Source: Chromatiaceae bacterium (GTDB taxonomy: Bacteria; Pseudomonadota; Gammaproteobacteria; Chromatiales; Chromatiaceae). Taken from it: DNA of 64,000 nucleotides. The notes beneath the pieces were generated by a model. It worked only from the letters and a program-made list of their open reading frames with translations, did no database searches and was not told the DNA's origin. Shown here one piece after another: positions 57,335 to 64,000 of the stretch (within the stretch, counting starts at the first letter, position 1; each line of letters begins with the position of its first letter). Position numbers and translations under genes: made by a program. The stretch is taken from NCBI GenBank assembly GCA_024235175.1, contig JACKMX010000006.1, positions 114,501 through 178,500 of the forward strand, read 5' to 3'.

Positions 57335-58867
57335 ATGCAAAAGATTATTCAGAGGCTTGAAGAGCAGCGCCAGGCAGCACGGCTTGGCGGTGGGCAGAAA
57401 CGAATCGACAGTCAACACGCCAAAGGCAAACTGACCGCGCGTGAGCGTGTCGAGCTGTTCCTCGATCCGGAAAGCTTCGAAGAGTGGGATATGTTCGTTG
57501 AGCACGACTGCACCGAGTTCGGAATGGACAAGCAGAAGATACCGGGGGACGGCGTCGTGACCGGTTACGGCACGGTGGGTGGCCGGCCGATATTTGTCTT
57601 CAGTCAGGATTTCACCGTGTTCGGAGGATCCCTCTCCAAATCCCACGCCTCAAAAATATGCAAAATAATGGATCACGCCATCAAGGTGGGCGTGCCGGTG
57701 GTGGGGCTGAACGACTCCGGCGGTGCCCGCATCCAGGAGGGCGTCGACTCCCTCGCCGGCTATGCAGATGTTTTCCAGCGAAATGTGATGGCATCGGGAG
57801 TGGTTCCCCAAATCTCCATGATTATGGGGCCTTGCGCCGGAGGTGCTGTCTACTCCCCCTCCATGACAGACTTTATCTTTATGGTCAGGGATACCTCTTA
57901 CATGTTCGTTACCGGTCCGGAGGTGGTGAAGACCGTTACCCATGAAGAGGTGAGCGCGGAAGAGCTGGGCGGCGCCAAGACTCACACGCACAAATCGGGC
58001 GTGGCGGATCTTGCATTCGACAATGATGTGGAGGCGCTGTTCATGCTGCGCCGCTTTGTCAACTTCCTGCCGATGAACAACAAATCGAAATCGCCGGTCT
58101 GGCCAACCAACGATCCGGCCGACCGGAAAGACAACTCGCTGGATACGCTGGTACCGGCCGACCCGAACAAACCCTACGATATGAAGGAGCTGATCTATAA
58201 GGTCGTGGATGACAGGAACTTTTTCGAACTGCAGAAGGACTACGCCGCAAACATTATCATCGGTTTCGGCCGCATGCAGGGATCCACGGTGGGTTTTGTG
58301 GCCAATCAGCCTATGGTCCTGGCAGGATGTCTCGATATCGACTCAGCGAAAAAAGCGGCCCGTTTCGTGCGTTTTTGCGATGCCTTCAACATCCCGGTTG
58401 TCACCTTTGTCGACGTACCCGGCTTTCTGCCCGGTACCAGTCAGGAGTACGGAGGCATCATCAAGCATGGCGCCAAACTGCTCTATGCCTACGCCGAAGC
58501 GACCATTCCCAAAATCACAGTAATCACCCGCAAGGCTTACGGCGGTGCCTACGATGTGATGTCCTCCAAACACCTGCGGGGGGATGTAAATCTGGCCTGG
58601 CCAAGCGCGGAAATCGCCGTGATGGGTCCCAAAGGCGCGGTCGAGATCATCTTCCGCCAGGATATGAAAGACCAGGAGAAGGTCGACCTGCGCACTCAGG
58701 AGTACAAGGACCGTTTCGCCAATCCCTTTGTGGCCGGCGCCCGGGGATTTGTCGATGACGTGATCATGCCGCACAGCACGCGTAAGCGAATTTGCCGATC
58801 CCTCGCCATGCTGAAGGACAAGAAGCTGGAGAACCCCTGGCGTAAACACGGAAATATTCCGCTGTAG
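57335..58867 (+). CDS. pccB: Acyl-CoA carboxylase beta subunit (propionyl-CoA carboxylase)
   Basis: A 510-residue carboxyltransferase subunit that moves carboxyl from biotin to propionyl-CoA. It has the two crotonase-like halves of the family; GGSLSKSHASKI, DSGGARIQEGVDSL and GGAYDVMSSKHL line the active site. ATG at 57335 is preferred to a TTG three bases earlier because GGGGAGAG is well spaced. Propionyl-CoA as substrate is inferred from the adjacent mutase, epimerase and prpE. Paired with the biotin subunit 49 bases downstream. Confidence 0.92.
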   Translation: MQKIIQRLEEQRQAARLGGGQKRIDSQHAKGKLTARERVELFLDPESFEEWDMFVEHDCTEFGMDKQKIPGDGVVTGYGTVGGRPIFVFSQDFTVFGGSLSKSHASKICKIMDHAIKVGVPVVGLNDSGGARIQEGVDSLAGYADVFQRNVMASGVVPQISMIMGPCAGGAVYSPSMTDFIFMVRDTSYMFVTGPEVVKTVTHEEVSAEELGGAKTHTHKSGVADLAFDNDVEALFMLRRFVNFLPMNNKSKSPVWPTNDPADRKDNSLDTLVPADPNKPYDMKELIYKVVDDRNFFELQKDYAANIIIGFGRMQGSTVGFVANQPMVLAGCLDIDSAKKAARFVRFCDAFNIPVVTFVDVPGFLPGTSQEYGGIIKHGAKLLYAYAEATIPKITVITRKAYGGAYDVMSSKHLRGDVNLAWPSAEIAVMGPKGAVEIIFRQDMKDQEKVDLRTQEYKDRFANPFVAGARGFVDDVIMPHSTRKRICRSLAMLKDKKLENPWRKHGNIPL

Positions 58868-58916
58868 ATGGTTTGGGGCAGGGTAACGACAATATTCAGA
58901 GCTTTAAGGCAGAAAA

Positions 58917-60899
58917 ATGTTCAAGAAAATACTGATTGCAAATCGTGGCGAAATTGCTTGCCGTGTTATGAAAACCGCAAAAAGGATGGGGATAGCGACA
59001 GTTGCAGTCTATTCCGACGCGGACAAGGACGCACTGCACGTGCGTATGGCAGATGAGGCGGTCCATATCGGGGCCTCGCCCTCAGCCGAAAGCTATCTGG
59101 TTAAGGAACGGATTATCCAGGCGTGCAAGGACACCGGTGCAGAAGCGGTTCACCCCGGATATGGCTTTCTCTCCGAGAATTCCGCTTTCTGCGAGGCGCT
59201 TGAGGCGGAAGGAATAGCCTTTATCGGACCGGCAACACTCGCCATCAACAGTATGGGCGACAAAATCACCTCCAAGAGGCTGGCAGAAGAGGCTGGCGTC
59301 AATGTTATCCCCGGATATACAGATGTGGTGCGCGACGTGGATCATGCGGTTGAGATATCCAACGGAATCGGCTATCCAGTGATGCTCAAAGCCTCTGCCG
59401 GCGGGGGCGGCAAGGGAATGCGCGTTGCCTGGAATGAGGCCGACTGCCGCGATGGGTTTGAACGGGCAACCAACGAAGCACGCTCGAGCTTCGGCGATGA
59501 CCGGGTATTCATCGAGAAGTTCATCGAAGAACCCAGGCATATAGAAATTCAGGTGATGGCGGATACCCACGGCAACATCATCTATCTGGGGGAGCGGGAG
59601 TGTTCAATACAGCGGCGCCATCAGAAAGTGATTGAAGAGGCGCCCTCACCTTTTCTGGATGAAGCCACGCGCAAAGCGATGGGTGAACAGGCAGTGCAAC
59701 TGGCCAGGGCGGTGAAGTACCGCAGCGCGGGAACCGTGGAGTTTATCGTCGACGCCCAGCGCAACTTCTATTTTCTGGAGATGAATACCCGCCTTCAGGT
59801 GGAGCACCCGGTCACGGAGTGTATAACGGGACAGGATCTGGTCGAGCTGATGATCAGGGTTGCCAACGGAGAAGAGCTGCCCCTGAAGCAGGAAGATGTG
59901 AAGCTGACCGGCTGGGCCATGGAAGCGCGCGTCTATGCAGAGGATCCGTTTCGCAATTTCCTGCCCTCCATAGGGCGCCTGGTGTACTACCAACCGCCGG
60001 AAGGCGAGGGCGTACGTGTGGATACCGGTGTGTTTGAAGGTGGCGAGGTCTCCATGTTCTACGATCCCATGATCGCGAAACTGGTCACCTACGGTGAAGA
60101 TCGTCTATGCGCGATCAAAAAGATGCAGCAGGCGCTGGACGACTACTATATCCGGGGTGTGGAACACAACATCAGTTTTCTGAATGCATTGATGGTGCAC
60201 CCCAGATTCCTCGAAGGCAGGCTCACCACCAACTTTATCGCCGAGGAGTACCCCGATGGATTTGATTCCAGTCATGTGCCGCAGGATGATCCGGCCAAGT
60301 ACATAGTCGTTACTGCCTGCGTACACCGCAGCCATACCGACCGCGCTTCCAGATTGAGCGGTCAGATGGTCGGCTACGAACGCAAGCACAGCGAAGCCTG
60401 GGTGGTTACGATCGACAGCATCAGCCACGCGGTCAACGTCTGGCCGATTGAAGACGGTTACCGGGTGGAGTTCGAAGGCAAGTCCTACAAGGTTGTCACC
60501 GACTGGGATATCAGAGAGCCCCTGCTGAACTGCACAATAAATGGTGACTATGCCAGCTTTCAGGTAGAACGTGTCGGCATCTGGTATCACCTGACGCGCC
60601 GCGGCGCCCAGACCAAAGCAGTGGTGATGACACCGCGGGCTGCGGAACTGCACGCCAAGATGCCGGAAAAGGTAATCCCGGACATGTCCAGGTTCCTGCT
60701 TTCTCCGATGCCGGGATTGCTGGTCAAGCTCTCTGTTGAGGAGGGGCAGGAGATCAAGGCAGGTCAGGAGCTGGCGGTCATCGAAGCGATGAAGATGGAA
60801 AACGTGCTGCGTGCCGAACACGATACGGTCGTTCATCACATCGCGACCAGGGTGGGCGCCAGTCTGACCGTCGACCAGGTGATCATGGAATTCGAGTAG
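58917..60899 (+). CDS. pccA: Acetyl/propionyl-CoA carboxylase alpha subunit
   Basis: A 660-residue biotin carboxylase/carrier subunit. The ATP-grasp biotin carboxylase domain (1-450; ASAGGGGKGMR glycine-rich loop, EMNTRLQVEHPVTE) is followed by a BT linker domain and a C-terminal biotinyl domain with the attachment lysine in EAMKMEN (near 628). The start KKILIANRGEIACRV is typical. Together with the beta subunit it makes (S)-methylmalonyl-CoA. Two bases separate it from meaB. Confidence 0.93.
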   Translation: MFKKILIANRGEIACRVMKTAKRMGIATVAVYSDADKDALHVRMADEAVHIGASPSAESYLVKERIIQACKDTGAEAVHPGYGFLSENSAFCEALEAEGIAFIGPATLAINSMGDKITSKRLAEEAGVNVIPGYTDVVRDVDHAVEISNGIGYPVMLKASAGGGGKGMRVAWNEADCRDGFERATNEARSSFGDDRVFIEKFIEEPRHIEIQVMADTHGNIIYLGERECSIQRRHQKVIEEAPSPFLDEATRKAMGEQAVQLARAVKYRSAGTVEFIVDAQRNFYFLEMNTRLQVEHPVTECITGQDLVELMIRVANGEELPLKQEDVKLTGWAMEARVYAEDPFRNFLPSIGRLVYYQPPEGEGVRVDTGVFEGGEVSMFYDPMIAKLVTYGEDRLCAIKKMQQALDDYYIRGVEHNISFLNALMVHPRFLEGRLTTNFIAEEYPDGFDSSHVPQDDPAKYIVVTACVHRSHTDRASRLSGQMVGYERKHSEAWVVTIDSISHAVNVWPIEDGYRVEFEGKSYKVVTDWDIREPLLNCTINGDYASFQVERVGIWYHLTRRGAQTKAVVMTPRAAELHAKMPEKVIPDMSRFLLSPMPGLLVKLSVEEGQEIKAGQELAVIEAMKMENVLRAEHDTVVHHIATRVGASLTVDQVIMEFE

Positions 60900-60901
60900 G
60901 C

Positions 60902-61885
60902 ATGCTAATCGATCCACAACTACTGGCCGAACAGATAAAGGCCGGCAAACGGCGCGCGCTCTCCAAAGCCATAACCCTGGTGGAGTCAACCCGCAGAGAT
61001 CACCGTGCAGCGGCGGTGGAGTTGTTACAACTGCTGGCGCCAAGCGCAGGCGGGGCCATCCGTATCGGTATTTCGGGTGTACCGGGCGTTGGTAAATCCA
61101 CCTTTATCGAGGCGCTGGGCAACTATGTCATCGGCAAGGGACATCGGTTGGCCGTACTGGCGGTTGATCCCTCCTCATCATTGAGCGGCGGTTCCATCAT
61201 GGGGGATAAAACCCGGATGGAAGAGCTCTCCCGCCAGGTCGACGCTTTCATCCGCCCCTCCCCGGCAGGTTCCACCCTGGGGGGCGTCGCACGCCGTACA
61301 CGGGAGACCATGCTGCTATGCGAAGCAGCGGGGTTTGATGTCATTTTTGTCGAAACCGTGGGCGTTGGGCAGTCGGAAACCGCGGTGGCCGATATGACCG
61401 ATCTGTTTCTGTTGCTGTTGCTGCCCGGGGGCGGCGACGATCTGCAGGGTATCAAACGCGGCATCATGGAGCTGGCGGATCTGATTCTGGTGAACAAAGC
61501 CGATGGCGAGCTGGCAGCGGCGGCCAGGCACTCAGCGGCCGACTATCGTTCGGCACTGACACTGATTCACCCGCGAACCAGCGGCTGGAAGGTGCCGGTG
61601 AAGACCTGCTCAGCTGCCGAGGGCAAGGGCCTCAGTGAAGCCTGGGATAAGATCGAGGAGTATCGTGCCCTCATCGGCAAAAACGGCCAACTGGCGCACC
61701 GACGCGCAGCCCAGGCCAAAAGCTGGATGTGGTCCGAAATCAGCGAGGGGTTGTTGACCACATTCAAGCAGGACGACCGAATCAGATCACAGCTGTCGGA
61801 GCTGGAACAAGGCGTCACCGGCGGCCTGGTTCCGCCCACACTGGCTGCAGCCAAACTGCTGGATCTTTTTTTATATGACCAATAG
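60902..61885 (+). CDS. meaB: Methylmalonyl-CoA mutase-associated GTPase MeaB
   Basis: A 327-residue G3E-family GTPase that protects methylmalonyl-CoA mutase and gates its cofactor loading. The P-loop is GVPGVGKST (near 60), the Walker B region ETVGVGQSE, and the specificity motif NKAD. Placement next to the mutase and carboxylase genes supports MeaB rather than the older ArgK name. Only two bases separate it from pccA. Confidence 0.95.
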   Translation: MLIDPQLLAEQIKAGKRRALSKAITLVESTRRDHRAAAVELLQLLAPSAGGAIRIGISGVPGVGKSTFIEALGNYVIGKGHRLAVLAVDPSSSLSGGSIMGDKTRMEELSRQVDAFIRPSPAGSTLGGVARRTRETMLLCEAAGFDVIFVETVGVGQSETAVADMTDLFLLLLLPGGGDDLQGIKRGIMELADLILVNKADGELAAAARHSAADYRSALTLIHPRTSGWKVPVKTCSAAEGKGLSEAWDKIEEYRALIGKNGQLAHRRAAQAKSWMWSEISEGLLTTFKQDDRIRSQLSELEQGVTGGLVPPTLAAAKLLDLFLYDQ

Positions 61886-61969
61886 TCAGCTCTCGGGCAT
61901 GGCTAGTTTTTATTAACCTTGGGGCGCAGGCATGCACCTCCTCTTCCAACTTGAGAAGCGAGAATCAAT

Positions 61970-62368
61970 ATGATCGGAAACCTTAACCACGTCGCTATAG
62001 TCGTACCGAATCTTGATGCGGGGACAGCTGTCTACCGCGACACCCTGGGTGCGAAAGTTTCCGCCCCCATGGATATACCGGAACATGGCGTCACCACGGT
62101 CTTTGTGGAACTGCCCAATACCAAGATCGAGCTGCTGCATCCGCTGGGTGAAAAATCCCCGATCGCCAAGTTCCTGGAGAACAATCCCAATGGCGGCGTC
62201 CATCATGTCTGTTATGAGGTGAAAGATATCCAGGCCGCAGCAAAAAAAATGGTGGACGAGGGTGCACGGGTTCTCGGAGATATCAAGATCGGTGCCCATA
62301 AAAAACCGGTGCTTTTCCTGCACCCGAAAGATTTTTGCGGCACCCTGGTGGAACTGGAGCAGGCTTGA
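61970..62368 (+). CDS. mce: Methylmalonyl-CoA epimerase
   Basis: A 132-residue vicinal-oxygen-chelate enzyme that interconverts the (S) and (R) epimers, linking the carboxylase product to the mutase. Metal ligands are visible as H7 (NHVAIVV), H78 or H79 (GGVHHVCYEV) and E128 (GTLVELEQ). Length and HPLGEKSPIAKFLE fit the family. Completes the propionyl-CoA to succinyl-CoA pathway. Confidence 0.94.
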   Translation: MIGNLNHVAIVVPNLDAGTAVYRDTLGAKVSAPMDIPEHGVTTVFVELPNTKIELLHPLGEKSPIAKFLENNPNGGVHHVCYEVKDIQAAAKKMVDEGARVLGDIKIGAHKKPVLFLHPKDFCGTLVELEQA

Positions 62369-62386
62369 GTCCACCGGGCTCACAGT

Positions 62387-62836
62387 ATGTTGAATCGCCT
62401 TGACGCTCTGACGCAGACGCTGCACGAGGAGGTGCCGCTGACCCGCCAGATGGGAGTCAGGGTAGTTGGCTATGACGGCATCAGTCTGAGCGCTACCGCC
62501 GACTTTGGGCCCAACGTCAATATCCACGGAACCGCGTTTGGGGGCAGCCAGTTCAGTATCTGTGCCGTCGCCGGCTGGGCTCTTTTGCACCTGAAATATG
62601 AAGCTGCCGGCCTGGAGGTTCTTTCCGTACTCGGTGACGCATCGATAAAGTACTTTCTTCCGGTCAAAGGTGAGATCAGGGCGCTTTGCCGGCTTCCGGA
62701 AGACGGTACCTTCGAGCCCTTCATGAAGCGGGTGGGAAACAGAGAGAGAGCCGCCATTACGCTGGTCACCGAAATCTGGTCCGATGAGAGGGTGGCTGCC
62801 CGTTTTCGGGGGCGCTACTCTGCGTTGTTCGGGTAG
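62387..62836 (+). CDS. YiiD C-terminal-type thioesterase domain protein
   Basis: A 149-residue hotdog-fold protein. The segment IHGTAFGGSQFSICAVAGWAL and the strand VLGDASIKYFLPV match the putative thioesterase family found as the C-terminal domain of E. coli YiiD. It may release free acids from acyl-CoA, and its place after mce suggests a link to methylmalonyl- or propionyl-CoA, but this is inference. Its TAG stop lies within a 9-bp sequence duplicated on the far side of a MITE-like insertion. Confidence 0.7.
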   Translation: MLNRLDALTQTLHEEVPLTRQMGVRVVGYDGISLSATADFGPNVNIHGTAFGGSQFSICAVAGWALLHLKYEAAGLEVLSVLGDASIKYFLPVKGEIRALCRLPEDGTFEPFMKRVGNRERAAITLVTEIWSDERVAARFRGRYSALFG

Positions 62837-62838
62837 AA

Positions 62839-63056
62839 CCGAATGGCACTTTTTTAACGGTAATCGTCGAGCATGCAACATGCCGACACAGGTCATTTCT
62901 TCCGGAAAACGCCGTAAATACATCCATGTAGGCTCGACAGTGGCCTCTCGGCAACTGCTCCTGCGTTGCTCTACCTTCCCACATCCCTGTGGGTTGCATG
63001 CCACTGACGTTTCCTCCAGAAACAACCCGTATCGGCTTAACAAAGTCCCATTCGGG
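62839..63056. mobile_element. MITE-like element with 9-bp target duplication
   Basis: Terminal inverted repeats CCGAATGGCACTTTTTTAA (62839-62857) and its near-complement at 63037-63055 match at 17 of 19 positions. They are flanked by the direct repeat CGGGTAGAA (62830-62838 and 63057-63065, extending to CC). The 218-bp interior has no ORF and includes CCGTAAATACATCCATGTAGG, a motif familiar from dispersed repeats in gammaproteobacteria. The autonomous partner is not in the window. A 9-bp duplication is produced by several transposase families. Confidence 0.65.
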
Positions 63057-63113
63057 CGGGTAGAACCTATAAACCCAAACTGTTCCAAAAATCCGAAACG
63101 TCTTGCAAGATAT

Positions 63114-63193
63114 TCTCGCAAAGACGCAAAGTACGCGAAGATAAGTTATAAAGCTTTTCTTGGCGATCTTGCGCCTCTGCGAGAGGTTTTTTA
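63114..63193 (+). repeat. Dispersed CGCAAAGACGCAAAG-type palindromic repeat
   Basis: Left arm TCTCGCAAAGACGCAA (63114-63129) and right arm TTGCGCCTCTGCGAGA (63169-63184) pair with two transitions (14 of 16). The right arm runs into GGTTTTTT, so it could terminate plus-strand transcription. Elements of this form are common in bacterial genomes. Confidence 0.6.
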
Positions 63194-63216
63194 ATCCGGT
63201 TTTTCAGCCTAGAGTG

Positions 63217-64000
63217 TTATGCAGAGAGCTGTGCTGCCGCGCGGATGGTTGCACTGTTGATGGCCGGTATGTATTCGGGTTTTGGATCGGCGCGGCGGGT
63301 GAATTTCTTGAGGATCCCCTCCAGATTCGGTCGCTTCTCAGCCGGGCCCTCGCCATCACCTATGCCTCCGCCGAACTCGACAAATGTATCTATATTGTCG
63401 TCAAGTGCGGCTTGCAGGCAGCCGATCCAATTGACCGGGTGAAACAGTTGAAAGAAGAGGCGGGACTTTATGGTTGCCGCGTTGCTTTCGTGATATCCGC
63501 CTGTGTAGTTTGAGAGCACCTTGAGCGAAGCCTCAGCCAACTGCACCTGATCCAGCGCTTCACGGAAACGGCGCGCCGCCTCAACCATATAGTAGGTATG
63601 GAAGGCGCCCTCCGTTTTTAGCCTGACCGCACGCTTCCTCGGCATCACCTCTTCCATTTCCGCAGACAACGCATCCAGGTCTGCCGCCGCACCGCCAACT
63701 ACGGTCTGATCGGGCAGGTTGAGTCCGGCAATACCGCAAAAATGTTTGTCGGCCAGAGGGCGGGCTGTCTCGAGATCCACCGTCAGTGCGGCCATCTCAC
63801 CTTCTCCGTAGGTTCCCATCAGCTCACCCCGTTTGGCCACCAGGCGCAGTGCGTCGGCAAACGAGAGCACACCCGCCGTTACCAGTGCGCTGTATTCGCC
63901 CAGGCTGTGCCCTGCAGCAGCCATTGGTTGCAGCGGCGTATCTGCCAGTTCGCGATAGACGTTGAGGCAGGCGATATGATGGGTGAGCAGCACCGGCTGA
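63217..64000 (-). CDS. Malonyltransferase-like acyltransferase, partial
   Basis: The last 261 or so residues of an acyl-CoA:ACP acyltransferase; the frame continues past the right window edge (upstream residues QPVLLTHHIA fit). The nucleophile serine is in GHSLGEYSALV, and the second catalytic residue is the histidine in EGAFHTYYM, where FabD has PFH and typical malonyl-specific domains HAFH. The C-terminus past FVEFGGGIGDG is longer than in FabD (about 40 residues). It may be FabD-like, or part of a specialised synthase that continues outside the window. Confidence 0.8.
   Translation of the reverse strand, partial: QPVLLTHHIACLNVYRELADTPLQPMAAAGHSLGEYSALVTAGVLSFADALRLVAKRGELMGTYGEGEMAALTVDLETARPLADKHFCGIAGLNLPDQTVVGGAAADLDALSAEMEEVMPRKRAVRLKTEGAFHTYYMVEAARRFREALDQVQLAEASLKVLSNYTGGYHESNAATIKSRLFFQLFHPVNWIGCLQAALDDNIDTFVEFGGGIGDGEGPAEKRPNLEGILKKFTRRADPKPEYIPAINSATIRAAAQLSA

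Noticed and set aside
63217..64000. Polyketide biosynthetic cluster
   Set aside because: Only one truncated acyltransferase is visible; no ketosynthase, ACP or reductase lies inside the window, so a cluster cannot be claimed.

Overview
The window is chromosomal DNA from a gammaproteobacterium of moderate GC content. The best evidence is gene order: mrcA (divergent), pilMNOPQ, aroK, aroB, damX, gltB, gltD, hemE is a classic gammaproteobacterial run. slyX, zapE, yajD, nudC and a type I glyoxalase identical to the E. coli enzyme at its metal ligands agree with this. A sulfur-oxidising lineage is possible (a persulfide-type ArsR regulator and a B12-dependent propionyl/methylmalonyl-CoA module are present), but that is inference. 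I see no tRNA, rRNA, CRISPR array, complete insertion sequence or prophage.

Layout. 1-1000: a truncated recombinase-like HTH gene and two small conserved genes, all on minus. 1200-7360: nudC convergent with leuA (which has a hairpin-rich leader), then gloA, an Lrp/AsnC regulator, yajD (minus) and an MFS transporter. 7447-13778: a lipoprotein overlapping an acyl-CoA ligase, then uvrD, hemW and a DUF3135 gene. 14032-17215: rpmE, mdh and gltA, separated by terminators and palindromic repeats. 17441-20465 (minus): mrcA and a small overlapping partner. 20678-25697: the complete type IV pilus alignment/secretin operon pilMNOPQ. 25853-29442: aroK, aroB, damX. 29889-37066: gltB, gltD, hemE. 37134-47917 (minus): slyX, a BASS transporter, zapE, a three-gene signalling operon (hybrid kinase, PAS response regulator, ArsR), a Bcp peroxiredoxin and metH. 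48147-51109: a phosphatase-superfamily protein, tyrA and a DsbA-family protein. 51123-52399 (minus): endonuclease I and a CBS protein.

52827-62836 is a propionate/methylmalonyl-CoA module: prpE, methylmalonyl-CoA mutase, propionyl-CoA carboxylase beta and alpha, meaB, epimerase and a thioesterase. Together these enzymes interconvert propionate, propionyl-CoA, (S)- and (R)-methylmalonyl-CoA and succinyl-CoA, with MeaB servicing the B12 mutase. The B12-dependent metH is in the same window. A truncated malonyltransferase-like gene on minus closes the window.

Most of the window is core housekeeping. The observations most worth following are: the ArsR regulator with the two-cysteine spacing of BigR/SqrR persulfide sensors, translationally coupled to a two-component system; a 218-bp MITE-like element with terminal inverted repeats and a 9-bp target duplication that includes the stop codon of the thioesterase gene; a second inverted-repeat-bounded element upstream of zapE; a 22-bp-arm palindrome between aroK and aroB with a diverged relative elsewhere in the window; and a perfect 12-bp-arm palindrome upstream of prpE.
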